IMG/VR virus record: IMGVR_UViG_3300010885_040028
Span: 1 to 23,183 of that record
DNA length: 23,183 nucleotides
Reading direction: 5' to 3' (one strand)
Source: a virus
Under the pieces are notes generated by a model. That model was not told the DNA's origin and searched no databases. It saw nothing but the letters and a program-made list of their open reading frames with translations. Shown in pieces: positions 1 to 8,847 of the stretch. Every line of letters starts with the position of its first letter. Positions within the stretch are counted from its first letter, which is position 1. The translations under genes and the position numbers were made by a program.

Positions 1-350
1 ATTGTCCTTGTTGGTGTAATCGTATTAGTAGGTGTAATTGTATTTGTTGGAGTTATAGTGTTAGTTGGAGTTAAAGTCCTTGTTGGGGTAATTGTATTAG
101 TAGGGGTAATTGTATTAGTTGGAGTAACCGTATTAGTAGGTGTTAAAGTCCTTGTTGGGGTAATTGTATTAGTAGGGGTAATTGTTGGTGTCTTTGTCTT
201 AGTAGGTGTAACTGTATTTGTTGGTGTAACTGTATTAGTAGGTGTAATTGTTGGTGTCTTGGTGTTAGTAGGTGTTATGGTTGGTGTTATAGTTGGAGTT
301 TTAGTCATAGTTGGTGTAACTGTCCTTGTTGGCGTTGGCGTAGGGGTTGG
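1..350 (-). repeat. Low-complexity PT-linker repeat (18-base units)
   Basis: A long run of degenerate 18-base units encodes hexapeptides such as [12 protein letters not shown] and TPTRTL on the minus strand. Some units are shortened to TPTITP. Several multi-unit blocks recur almost exactly, for example around 67-125 and 145-180, which suggests recent expansion by slippage or unequal recombination. The repeat continues past the left edge. Confidence 0.85.
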
Positions 351-1688
351 GCAAATTGTTGACCCAGTTATAACCCCTACCGAATTTGTATCATAACAAG
401 TTCCACTTATCGAAAACTTTCTAGGACCAAACCAATTAGCGTCATTTTGATTTTGACAATCTTCTGAAGTTATATAATATTTAGTATTATTTGAACCGCT
501 AAAAACTGAATACTTACCACATATTGTGGTATTTGTATCTTCTTGAAAGCAAACATCATTGCAATTTAATTGTGGCGTTTGAAAAGGATCAATAAATACA
601 TCAAAACAATTGCAAGGTGGTGTTGATACAGATGGTGTTATTGTTGGTGTTACAGTTTTTGTGGGTGTTACCGTATTGGTTGGTGTCCGTGTTGGTGTTG
701 GTAGAGCAACAAATGAATTACCTTTAAAATAAATATTATTTTCATTTAATAATCTAAAATTTGTATCATTGAATGTTGTATAAACTCTATAAGTTGATTG
801 TGGTATTGTTGATCCAGTATAATTAACTATTAAATTACTATATGTCGAATTTAAACCTACCGATATCAATGAATTTGGGTCACCAAATGTATTAACACCA
901 ATATTAGATAATGTATTACCAAGTGTTGAACCTGTTGATATAACCCAAGTAAACCAAGAATATCCTGATAATGTATTTGCTGGGATTTCATGTGTTTTGA
1001 ATAAATAATCTTGAATTAAATTCCCATAATTATCTATACCCCCACTTACCCTACTAATATCTGCTGTTCGTACTTGTGGGGCATTGACACCCCAACCTGA
1101 ATAAGATAAATATTTGTTTAATTGTTGATTAAATGTATTTGCGCTGATGGATGGTCCTGTACCATTTGAAAATCCTTTAAAAGTATTTGAACCCCCCATC
1201 CAATTATTAAAATCAACATTTAAACTTACTGGTTCAATAAATAAATAAGCAAACAACTCTGGTTGTGTTGGTGTTAATGTCGGTGTTACTGTTTTAGTTG
1301 GTGTAACTGTTTTAGTTGGTGTAATTGTTGGTGTCTTTGTATTACTTGGTGTTAATGGTATGGTTGGGGTTGCAGTTGGTGTGACTGTTCTTGTTGGTGT
1401 AATGGTTGGTGTGACTGTTCTTGTTGGTGTTATTGATTTGGTTGGTGTTGGCGTTATGCAATCTAATTCAACTGTAACACCTATCAAGAATTGCTCTCTT
1501 GTTATATTATCATATAATGGAATGCTTTCTATGGTATCAACATAAATATCAAAAGGCCCTTTTGAATGTGATGATGGATTTAATTGTAAGAAATACCTTG
1601 AACAAGAAGTAACACCTGTTATGACGTTCTCAATGCTATTTTCGCATATTGGATCAGTATTTATTACAATTAATTTATATGTTGCCAT
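1..1688 (-). CDS. Modular Pro-Thr-linker structural protein, probable fibre/adhesin (C-terminus beyond left edge)
   Basis: The reading frame opens with ATG at 1688-1686 and stays open to the left edge, giving 562 visible codons and no stop, so the gene is partial. The layout is modular. Residues 1-77 form an N-terminal domain. Residues 78-142 are a Pro-Thr linker of [12 protein letters not shown]-type units. Residues 143-329 form a globular domain rich in Asn, Ser, Thr and aromatic residues. Residues 330-358 are a second PT linker. Residues 359-446 are a Cys-rich domain with eight cysteines, starting CNC and ending TIC. From residue 447 to the edge runs a long third PT linker. No signal peptide or membrane segment is visible. 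It follows the 347-residue PT-linker gene by only 7 bases and lies at the distal end of the baseplate operon. I infer a virion-surface or fibre protein with bead-on-string modules. I do not recognise the globular domains. The reading frame is certain; the function is inferred from architecture and position. Confidence 0.8.
   Translation of the reverse strand, partial: MATYKLIVINTDPICENSIENVITGVTSCSRYFLQLNPSSHSKGPFDIYVDTIESIPLYDNITREQFLIGVTVELDCITPTPTKSITPTRTVTPTITPTRTVTPTATPTIPLTPSNTKTPTITPTKTVTPTKTVTPTLTPTQPELFAYLFIEPVSLNVDFNNWMGGSNTFKGFSNGTGPSISANTFNQQLNKYLSYSGWGVNAPQVRTADISRVSGGIDNYGNLIQDYLFKTHEIPANTLSGYSWFTWVISTGSTLGNTLSNIGVNTFGDPNSLISVGLNSTYSNLIVNYTGSTIPQSTYRVYTTFNDTNFRLLNENNIYFKGNSFVALPTPTRTPTNTVTPTKTVTPTITPSVSTPPCNCFDVFIDPFQTPQLNCNDVCFQEDTNTTICGKYSVFSGSNNTKYYITSEDCQNQNDANWFGPRKFSISGTCYDTNSVGVITGSTICPTPTPTPTRTVTPTMTKTPTITPTITPTNTKTPTITPTNTVTPTNTVTPTKTKTPTITPTNTITPTRTLTPTNTVTPTNTITPTNTITPTRTLTPTNTITPTNTITPTNTITPTRT
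617..701 (-). repeat. Short PT-linker repeat
   Basis: This encodes about 29 residues of Pro-Thr-rich linker ([10 protein letters not shown]-type units) between the globular and Cys-rich domains of the left-edge gene. It uses the same codon pattern as the other PT linkers in the window. Confidence 0.75.
1263..1457 (-). repeat. PT-linker repeat
   Basis: This encodes about 65 residues of [18 protein letters not shown] units between the N-terminal and second domains of the left-edge gene. A 30-base unit around 1375-1434 occurs twice with almost no change. The antisense strand reads as Val-Gly repeats, which is only a shadow. Confidence 0.8.
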
Positions 1689-1695
1689 TTTTTAT

Positions 1696-2739
1696 TTATA
1701 TGCAGATATTATAACCGTTTATTGCCCCATTTGCATTTGGCTGCCAATATAATTGATTGAAATTATCTTTGAAATAAGTTAACCCATTATAATCAGGTGT
1801 TCCATTTTGACAATTATTAAATGTTTGATAAAAAACTCCATTATTTGGATTATTTAAATTATCCAAAGTTCCAGAATAATACATAATTATATTTGGATTA
1901 CCCCCACAATCACAAATAGACCCAGATGTACACCCAGTAATAGTCATACAGGAAACATTAGGATTAGTTGTTGGTGTTTGTGTTGGGCTTGGTGTTGGGC
2001 TTGGTGAAGTTTGATTTATTGGTGTAACTGATGGTGTAACTGTATTTGTTGGCGTTGGTGTTGATGAAGTTTGATTTGATGGTGTAATTGATGGTGTAAC
2101 TGTATTTGTTGGCGTTGGTGTTGATGAAGTTTGATTTGATGGTGTAATTGATGGTGTAACTGTATTTGTTGGCGTTGGTGATGCAACCCCACAATCAATT
2201 ATCTTAAAATAACTGCAAGAATTACCATCATTAATTGTTAAAATAACTTGGGTTGAACCTTCAAATCTTACTGGAATATCAAAACTAATTGGCAATACAG
2301 TTGAATTTGTTATTATCCCAACATAAGTATTATAATTTCCATTTATGTCTGATATATATACACTTAAAGGTAGCAATCCAGTTACACTTGTTAATGTTAT
2401 TGTATTGTTTGTTACTGGTGCTGGTATATAACCTAGGGTTGATGATGGAGTTGGGGTAGGTGTTGGAGTGATTGACGTAATATTAGTTATGCTATAAATA
2501 ATATCACAATCAATATCACAATTTAATTTCTTTGTTGTCCTACACTCTTCACTATCTTCAATGATAATGGTAACTTGGGGGGATGAATTAAATATAATAG
2601 GTAAATCAAAAAAAACGTCTGAAACCAACGGAAGTGTTGTTATTTCCCCTATATACGTTTCATGTCCACCCAAGGCATCTGAAACATATATATTTAATGG
2701 CGTTACACCACTCAGACTTGTAAAAATAATTCTTGACAT
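1696..2739 (-). CDS. Modular structural protein with duplicated beta-domain, PT linkers and Cys-rich C-terminus
   Basis: 347 residues, ATG at 2739. Two homologous domains of about 75 residues occupy residues 3-77 and 112-185. Each has a pattern of SD, then NTYVG or ETYIG, then FD(L/I)P, then QV, then a terminal Cys-rich turn (LNCDI, IDCGV). The first is followed by a short TPTPTPTP linker (about 91-98). The second is followed by a long linker (186-260) made of 20-residue units of the form [18 protein letters not shown]. Residues 261-347 are a C-terminal domain with six cysteines and many Asn and Gly. No signal peptide or membrane helix is visible. It lies 30 bases after the SprB-repeat gene and 7 bases before the left-edge PT gene, and it shares linker chemistry with the latter. 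I infer a virion surface or fibre component; the exact role is unknown. Confidence 0.85.
   Translation of the reverse strand: MSRIIFTSLSGVTPLNIYVSDALGGHETYIGEITTLPLVSDVFFDLPIIFNSSPQVTIIIEDSEECRTTKKLNCDIDCDIIYSITNITSITPTPTPTPSSTLGYIPAPVTNNTITLTSVTGLLPLSVYISDINGNYNTYVGIITNSTVLPISFDIPVRFEGSTQVILTINDGNSCSYFKIIDCGVASPTPTNTVTPSITPSNQTSSTPTPTNTVTPSITPSNQTSSTPTPTNTVTPSVTPINQTSPSPTPSPTQTPTTNPNVSCMTITGCTSGSICDCGGNPNIIMYYSGTLDNLNNPNNGVFYQTFNNCQNGTPDYNGLTYFKDNFNQLYWQPNANGAINGYNICI
2001..2180 (-). repeat. Three tandem 60-base repeats (20-residue linker unit)
   Basis: Copies lie at 2001-2060, 2061-2120 and 2121-2180. The last two are identical over all 60 bases. The first differs from them at four positions (2004, 2018, 2019, 2028). 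The unit is in frame and codes for a 20-residue Pro/Thr/Ser/Asn linker, so copy number changes lengthen or shorten the protein without a frameshift. Confidence 0.93.
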
Positions 2740-2769
2740 ACACTCACATTAAATACACCTCAACACTTA

Positions 2770-4959
2770 TTATTCTATTTTTTTACAACTAATATTATAT
2801 ATTATCTTTAACTTAACAGTTAAAACTTGGTCAACTACACCATCATCAGGATCTGCAACAATATTTATCTTATTACTAATTAAATCATAAGTATAACCAG
2901 TTATACCCGGAACATCTAAAACAACATCTTTTGCGGATTCCATATATGAATAATCAGATGGTACGTCAGACTTTGTATAACCTGTATAAAAATAACTTGT
3001 TGTTCCAGTATAACCGCTAGGCTGCAATTCAGCATATAATCCAAACACAGCTGAATTTAGCTCACATTTTGTGCTGAACACATCTTCATCATTATCAAAC
3101 TCTGAATATACTAAATCATTAAAACCATCGTTCAGCGTCTCAATTAGCCCAAATTTTGATAATGGTTGTTCGTTAAATAATTCAGAATCCACAATATATG
3201 TTTGATATGTTTTAAACGTTGTTGCGCAATTTATTGTAGTCTCCCTTCTTAATGAACAATTATTTGAATCAGTAATAGTTAGACTATAAGATCCGCTTGA
3301 TAACCCCGACACAACAATATTTTGTGGATTTCCTGAAATATTTTCAGACCAATTAAACGTAAATGGTGGTTCACCAGATGTAATTAATGCTTCAATAATT
3401 GCATCATTTCCATTATAACATGAAATGGGGTATAATGAAAAATCTAAATATGAACTATTTTGAATTGTAATATTTGCAAATTGTGTACAACCAAGTACAT
3501 CAACCACTCTAAGTTGATAACCCCCAACTTCAACATTATTAAATGTAACCCCAGTCAAACTTGTTCCTAAAACACTTATATTATCTCCAAGGTAATAATC
3601 ATATGGGGCTGTTGCTCCTGTTGATATATATGCAAAAATTGTTGCATTATCAGACCCACAAGTTGTTCCAGTAAATGTATAACCTAATGTGAATTTATTC
3701 TCTGTTAATATTACAACCTCTTTATCCACATAACAACCACTTGAATCTTGAACATAAGCAGTATAAGTTACACCACTTGGACTATCCCCAAATAAATTAT
3801 CAAATATATAATTACTGAAAGTTGTTGTTATTGTTGTTGTATTTCCACTAGAATCAATTAACCCATAGGTGTATGGGGGTAAACCACCAACAACAGATAA
3901 AGTGATAGCACCATCAGTTTGTGAGCATATTGAGTTAAACCCATCTATTGAAACCGAAGAAACGCCATTAACACTATCCAGACTAGTTAATATTGTATAT
4001 TCACATAATGCGGCATCTGTTACTACTATTTGATAACTACCTGAACTCAATCCACTAATAACAATATTCCTATCATAAGTTATATCATAAAATCCTGTAT
4101 TGGCTGAATAATAAAAAGGGGCTGTCCCCCCTGTTATTGTTATATCCAAAGCACCATTTGCCAAAAAACAAGTTGGTTGTGTTGGAATAATTAATGCAGT
4201 TCCCATGGTTGGGGCATCAACAATTTCAATTATTTTTGTTTTTACACAATCATTACCATCAGTAACCTCAACGGAATATGTTCCAGCTGATAAATTTGTC
4301 TTTGTACTACCAGTTGAACCATCATTCCAAAAATAGGTATAGGGTCCAGGATTCGTTTGTCCTGTTATATAAATCTTACCAGTATTCCCACTAAAACAAG
4401 GGGATGAACCAACAACATAATATCCAAAATCAAAAGGTATGGAATCATTTATTATAAAACTTTCTGTTAAACCAGAACAACCCCCAACATCCTCAATATA
4501 CAAATAATAGGTATCTGCACTTAAATTTTCAAAAATAATTAAATCAGATTTAAAAACATTATTGGATATTAATTGGTCATCCATATTATACAAATAACAA
4601 TCAGTTGTTGAAAAATAAGATGTTGTTGTTGCTGTAACAGATCCATTACTATCACCACAAGTGGTATTACTTGTTGCTGAAATTGATGCACAAACACCAC
4701 TTGATATTGGTATATTAATAAAAAACTCTAAATTATCAGTTAACGTAGAATCATTAACCCTAATACCATATGTTGTTGCAGATAAACCTGAAATGGTTAT
4801 AGGTCCTGTTATTGTAACATATGGAGTACTATCCATATAAGGATCAACAAACTCAATACTATATGGTGGCGTTCCCCCAGATAAACTGATATTAAATGCG
4901 CCTGAATTTGTATTTGAACAATCCCCTGATATGCTTAAAAAATAATCAAATGCTGCCAT
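2770..4959 (-). CDS. SprB-like repeat protein, probable phage adhesin/fibre component
   Basis: 729 residues, ATG at 4959. Residues 1 to about 577 are roughly seven divergent repeats of 70-85 residues. They carry the signature GG(T/L/E)(P/A)P(Y/F)xY, then (L)S(A/S)G(T/S)Y, then V/I-T-D, then a Cys (for example LSAGTYSVEVTDGNDC near 223-237, and ISGLSSGSYQIVVTDAALC near 301-319). This matches the SprB repeat family known from Flavobacterium gliding adhesins and other Bacteroidota surface proteins. Residues 580-729 are a different C-terminal domain without repeats. Its ATG overlaps the TAA of the 430-residue gene by one base (TAATG), which suggests translational coupling. Its place in the structural operon suggests a virion adhesin. 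The family match is from pattern recognition; the adhesin role is inferred. Confidence 0.82.
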   Translation of the reverse strand: MAAFDYFLSISGDCSNTNSGAFNISLSGGTPPYSIEFVDPYMDSTPYVTITGPITISGLSATTYGIRVNDSTLTDNLEFFINIPISSGVCASISATSNTTCGDSNGSVTATTTSYFSTTDCYLYNMDDQLISNNVFKSDLIIFENLSADTYYLYIEDVGGCSGLTESFIINDSIPFDFGYYVVGSSPCFSGNTGKIYITGQTNPGPYTYFWNDGSTGSTKTNLSAGTYSVEVTDGNDCVKTKIIEIVDAPTMGTALIIPTQPTCFLANGALDITITGGTAPFYYSANTGFYDITYDRNIVISGLSSGSYQIVVTDAALCEYTILTSLDSVNGVSSVSIDGFNSICSQTDGAITLSVVGGLPPYTYGLIDSSGNTTTITTTFSNYIFDNLFGDSPSGVTYTAYVQDSSGCYVDKEVVILTENKFTLGYTFTGTTCGSDNATIFAYISTGATAPYDYYLGDNISVLGTSLTGVTFNNVEVGGYQLRVVDVLGCTQFANITIQNSSYLDFSLYPISCYNGNDAIIEALITSGEPPFTFNWSENISGNPQNIVVSGLSSGSYSLTITDSNNCSLRRETTINCATTFKTYQTYIVDSELFNEQPLSKFGLIETLNDGFNDLVYSEFDNDEDVFSTKCELNSAVFGLYAELQPSGYTGTTSYFYTGYTKSDVPSDYSYMESAKDVVLDVPGITGYTYDLISNKINIVADPDDGVVDQVLTVKLKIIYNISCKKIE

Positions 4960-6251
4960 TATTCACAAATTAAAGTAACATCCACCCCAACATTCAATGT
5001 TAAAAGTTTGTTTATTGAAAACGAATTGTCTAATGTAAAATCTTTAAGTGTAATGGTGTTATCTATATTTGGGGTTTCATAATTTATATTATAATATTTC
5101 ATATCAGATAAAGCAGTTGTTAAATTATTATTCCATAGTTCTATATTTGGAACATCTGTATTACCAATACCATCATAGAACTTAACTTTTGAAACAATCT
5201 TATTGTCTAATATTATTTCAGTATACCAACTTGTTAATACATTGACACCAAGGCAACTATTGTCAGCATTTTCCTTTGCTGAAAGTATTGCACCGCTCAA
5301 TATATCATTAAATGATTGATTTGGCATAGCTAACAATTTAGTTCCATTTTCAACTAAAACATTCTTAAAAATAGGTGTTGTTATATATATATCAGCTTCG
5401 CCAATTGCTTCTAATGTTAATATTGAATTTGACCCAGGTTGTATATCTTTTGGATTTAAACCAACAACACAACCCAATCTTCTTTTGTATGCATATTTTT
5501 GCCTATGAAATGGTGAGTTTTCATATTTAACACCTGCCATCCATAAGGTTGTTGCTGGTATCATTTGTTCAACCAACTTAATCCAGTTGGGATTAACACC
5601 AATGCTATAATCAATTAAATTTTGATAAGTATATTTGTTTGTATCAATATTGGCTTTTTCTTTTGCTTGGATATATTTCCAGAATATTGATTGCAATGTT
5701 GGATAACCCCCTGTCTTACCATCAGTAATATACATTCTGTTCCTAACGTTAATCATGCTGCTAGAAAATGTTTCCGAAAATTCAAAGAAAGTTTTGCTTG
5801 CTGGCTTGGGATCAATAAATGTTGAATCCGTTCCTCCGGTTGTTGGATACGGATAAGTTAACCCGGATTCAGGTATGGGATAATCATATTCTCTTGACTG
5901 AACCCATACATCATAAAGCAAACCTTGTGATGGATTTATAAATAAATCAACATTCTTAACATTCAATAATAACCTTTCATCTTTTAAATTATAATAAGCA
6001 TTATAATTACCATCAGAAGAATTCCTTAATAAAACATTATTGCTATCCCAAGATTTCTTATTATCAATATATTTGTAAATGCTGAAACCCTCATCAATAA
6101 ATGGGAATTTCCTAAATTTTTCTAAATATTTTTCACCATAAGTGAAATTCTCAAACTTTGTTCCGTATTGAGCAGTAGCTCCTGACCCAATTCTTGTTTG
6201 CACTTCTAAACTCCTATGGCTAGGTGTTAATTGATACCAACCAGCACCCAT
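4959..6251 (-). CDS. Phage structural protein of unknown function (430 aa)
   Basis: 430 residues, ATG at 6251. It starts with MGAGWYQLTPSHRSLEVQTR and ends LICE. No membrane segment, signal peptide or repeat is visible. It is rich in Tyr, Asn and Phe. A central block around residues 215-260 (containing NPNWIKLVEQMIP and then WMAGVKYENSPFHRQ) looks like a folded core. It lies 30 bases after the 545-residue gene and overlaps the SprB-repeat gene by one base. I do not recognise a family. From its place between a probable wedge protein and the modular adhesins, it may be an adaptor or attachment protein of the baseplate. That is inference only. Confidence 0.8.
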   Translation of the reverse strand: MGAGWYQLTPSHRSLEVQTRIGSGATAQYGTKFENFTYGEKYLEKFRKFPFIDEGFSIYKYIDNKKSWDSNNVLLRNSSDGNYNAYYNLKDERLLLNVKNVDLFINPSQGLLYDVWVQSREYDYPIPESGLTYPYPTTGGTDSTFIDPKPASKTFFEFSETFSSSMINVRNRMYITDGKTGGYPTLQSIFWKYIQAKEKANIDTNKYTYQNLIDYSIGVNPNWIKLVEQMIPATTLWMAGVKYENSPFHRQKYAYKRRLGCVVGLNPKDIQPGSNSILTLEAIGEADIYITTPIFKNVLVENGTKLLAMPNQSFNDILSGAILSAKENADNSCLGVNVLTSWYTEIILDNKIVSKVKFYDGIGNTDVPNIELWNNNLTTALSDMKYYNINYETPNIDNTITLKDFTLDNSFSINKLLTLNVGVDVTLICE

Positions 6252-6281
6252 CTGGAAGAAGAAATCATCCGCTTCTACTGT

Positions 6282-7919
6282 TTATGGATACCCTGTATTA
6301 ACATCAACAGGATATTTTGAAACATCAAAATTAACTCTTGTTGCACTTGTATTTGCTGTAAATGCGCTATATGTAACTAAACCAAATGTGAATGTATTAT
6401 TGGTTAATATTGGGTCGTTATCAATAAAAGACCCCGTTCGTATTTTTAATAATTCTGTATTAAATTTAGTTAAATTGATTTTTTGGTCAGCTAAATATAT
6501 ATGCTCATTAAATTCAATTAAAGGTTCTGGTATACCAAATAAATTAAGAATAAATTCAATGGATCTTCTTGTTCCTTTCGATTTGAATAAATAAAATGAG
6601 TTAATAACTAAATTCCTATAAAAAGAATAACTTAATTCTAATGGTGTTTGAGACCTATTATATGCTGGATATTTAAAATCACTCTGGTTGCCAAATATTG
6701 AATTAATCAAATCATCATCTGATATGATTTGGAAATTATCAACCCAACCTAATGTCCTAGCAAGATTATAAACTAATTGTGATGGGATATCATTTTTAGG
6801 GGTATAATTTATTGAATTCATAAAAGCTAATGAATCAATAAACTTTTTAACCTCGTCAAAACTTCTGCCATATATTTGCAAAACGCTCTCCACTCTTCTA
6901 TCAAAAGTATCAAACTCTTTTATTGAATCTGAAATTAAAAATCTTGAAATTAAATTTGTTCTAACCTCATCAAAATAACCAGATTTCTCTTGCAAGTCTT
7001 CCAGATAAGCTGTAAAATTAGAACTAGATATATCTAAATTCCATATCCCATCTAGGGGGAACGTTAACGTGCTATCAACAATTACAAAATCCCCATTATT
7101 ATTTTCTTGGGGCACTTGCAAAACCATTGTATATTTTGGGTCTGTTAGCGTTGTTAGCATATATTGTTCAATCTCATCCAATTCTGTTTTTAAAATAAAA
7201 TTAAAAACAAAATCATTTGGTCTAATTATATAAGATGTTATTGATGTTGAAGATTCAAAAGGTTTACCATTTACTGCAACTTTTAATGTACCAGTATATA
7301 GACTTGATGATGGCGTTAAAAGGTTTACCTCATAGGATTTATCCCCTATATAAAGAATATAATCAGAATAATATTTAGTAATATCCCTATATTTTGAAAC
7401 CAAACCCTCATTAGCCAATAAATTGGATTGAGCATTGGTGGAAAAATCAACAAGAAAAGGGTTTTTTATTCTTTCAATATTTATATCAAATTCGGTAGTA
7501 TCATCCTCCGCATCATAAATTATGTTTGTTGCTGTAAATCCAGTATTCAAATCATTATCATAATAATTAACATCAATTGATGCTGGAAATTTATTAATAA
7601 TATTGGTTATAGCAACTGAAAATCTTTTAGATAATGAACCATATAATGAGAAATTAATAACTTGTGATATATCATAATTTGGATAAACATCCAACTCTTT
7701 TGAAATAAATTCTCTAAATCCATCAATATCATTAACACCAAGTTTTTCAAGATTAATAGGGTCTCCAAAATTATTGGTATAGAAATTACGGGGAATTCTA
7801 TCCCCTACCCTACTTGAAAATTGAAAATTACCATAGGTTAATCCCCCACCATCAAACAATTGGTTTCCAACTATATTATCAAAAATCCCTAGATTACCTG
7901 TTAAAAAAATATTTGGCAT
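6282..7919 (-). CDS. Probable baseplate protein with gpI/gp7-like 'KGTRRSIEF' segment
   Basis: 545 residues, ATG at 7919, overlapping the TAA of the 297-residue gene by one base. The C-terminal third has features typical of phage baseplate proteins of the P2 gpI / T4 gp7 type. These are an amphipathic helical region (about 337-395, with DRRVESVLQIYGRSFDEV), then FYLFKSKGTRRSIEFILNLF near 441-460, followed by Gly-Ile-Pro-Glu-Pro. In gpI-like proteins a KGT-S-(I/V)-E segment before a short Leu/Gly stretch is common. The N-terminal 330 residues are not recognised and look beta-rich. If correct, it would complete the gp25, gp6 and gp7/gpI wedge set. The match is short and weak, so only the general call of baseplate or tail protein is reasonably firm. 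Confidence 0.55.
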   Translation of the reverse strand: MPNIFLTGNLGIFDNIVGNQLFDGGGLTYGNFQFSSRVGDRIPRNFYTNNFGDPINLEKLGVNDIDGFREFISKELDVYPNYDISQVINFSLYGSLSKRFSVAITNIINKFPASIDVNYYDNDLNTGFTATNIIYDAEDDTTEFDINIERIKNPFLVDFSTNAQSNLLANEGLVSKYRDITKYYSDYILYIGDKSYEVNLLTPSSSLYTGTLKVAVNGKPFESSTSITSYIIRPNDFVFNFILKTELDEIEQYMLTTLTDPKYTMVLQVPQENNNGDFVIVDSTLTFPLDGIWNLDISSSNFTAYLEDLQEKSGYFDEVRTNLISRFLISDSIKEFDTFDRRVESVLQIYGRSFDEVKKFIDSLAFMNSINYTPKNDIPSQLVYNLARTLGWVDNFQIISDDDLINSIFGNQSDFKYPAYNRSQTPLELSYSFYRNLVINSFYLFKSKGTRRSIEFILNLFGIPEPLIEFNEHIYLADQKINLTKFNTELLKIRTGSFIDNDPILTNNTFTFGLVTYSAFTANTSATRVNFDVSKYPVDVNTGYP

Positions 7920-8812
7920 TATTCTAATATATTATCAAAATTTTTACTTATATCAATATCATCTTCACGATCTTGTTTAATCTCATACAACAACTCATTA
8001 AACTGATTTCTAACCTCAAATAAATTATATTGCTTGTATATATTCAGATTATTATCATACATTGTATAGATACCATCTTCAACCGATTTAGACTGATTAC
8101 CAAATATACCAATAGCTAATGTTGATATATCATGTTCAACTATCTCAATTTCAAGTGTTGTTGGATTAAAATAACTATTAGTTAATATAATACTTTGGTT
8201 TGGTTGTCCAATAAAAGGAACTGCATTTGGTTTATTTGATGGAGAACTACTTGGCGTTAATGTTAAAAACACTAAATTGGTGTCATTATCAACATACCTA
8301 TATCTAATTGACTTTTGATTAACATTAACCTCATTTGTAACAATTGGCTCGCAAAAAAAAGAAGATGTTACTATTCTAAAAAAATTAGGTATTTTTCTAC
8401 CATTCTCCAAATATTCAACACGATACCCAATTAATTCTTGGGGTGAAACAAATTTATTCCTAAATTCATCAGGCACATTATTTAAATCAATAACAATACC
8501 TTTAACATTTGGTAATGCACTTAATATCCCACAATCTGTTATTTTTGTTCTTATTTGAGCTGGTCTTAAATATAGGGTATAATAACCCAAAGCATTAAAT
8601 TCCGTTGCTGGTAATGTTAAATTATATAAACCTCCAAGTATCTCTGTCGTATTCACATCATCAAAGTATTGCTTTAACAAATCTGATGCCACTAATTTCT
8701 TTTGGACAATAGTTTCTGTTTGATCCCTTGTTGGTGAATAAATCATAATTATCTCAACATCCTCTGGACTTACATCACTTGGTCTAACTGTTCCATATGT
8801 TCCAATTGCCAT
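7919..8812 (-). CDS. Phage structural protein of unknown function (297 aa)
   Basis: 297 residues, ATG at 8812, preceded by an A/T-only leader with no Shine-Dalgarno sequence. The N-terminus (MAIGTYGTVRPSDVSPEDVE) is followed by a mixed alpha/beta sequence, a Ser/Pro-rich turn near residues 185-195, and an acidic C-terminus rich in Asp, Glu, Ile and Asn. No membrane helix or signal peptide is visible. Its stop overlaps the ATG of the 545-residue gene (TAATG), so the two are probably translated together and may interact. The family is unrecognised; a baseplate or tail role is inferred from context. Confidence 0.78.
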   Translation of the reverse strand: MAIGTYGTVRPSDVSPEDVEIIMIYSPTRDQTETIVQKKLVASDLLKQYFDDVNTTEILGGLYNLTLPATEFNALGYYTLYLRPAQIRTKITDCGILSALPNVKGIVIDLNNVPDEFRNKFVSPQELIGYRVEYLENGRKIPNFFRIVTSSFFCEPIVTNEVNVNQKSIRYRYVDNDTNLVFLTLTPSSSPSNKPNAVPFIGQPNQSIILTNSYFNPTTLEIEIVEHDISTLAIGIFGNQSKSVEDGIYTMYDNNLNIYKQYNLFEVRNQFNELLYEIKQDREDDIDISKNFDNILE

Positions 8813-8847
8813 AATTTTTTATTTATTAATATAAATAGTTTATTTTT

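Noticed and set aside
58-396. Plus-strand open frame made of Leu-Val-Gly-Val repeats
   Set aside because: It is the antisense of the Pro-Thr linker in the minus-strand gene, which continues in a clean frame across this region. A repetitive PT-coding tract always leaves an open Val-Gly frame opposite.
1360-1545. Plus-strand Val-Gly-rich open frame
   Set aside because: Same cause: antisense of the 1263-1457 PT linker and the N-terminal domain of the minus-strand gene.
1964-2198. Two short minus-strand frames of repeated NTNANKYSYTI or HQRQQIQLHHQ units
   Set aside because: They are out-of-frame readings of the 60-base tandem repeat inside the 347-residue gene.
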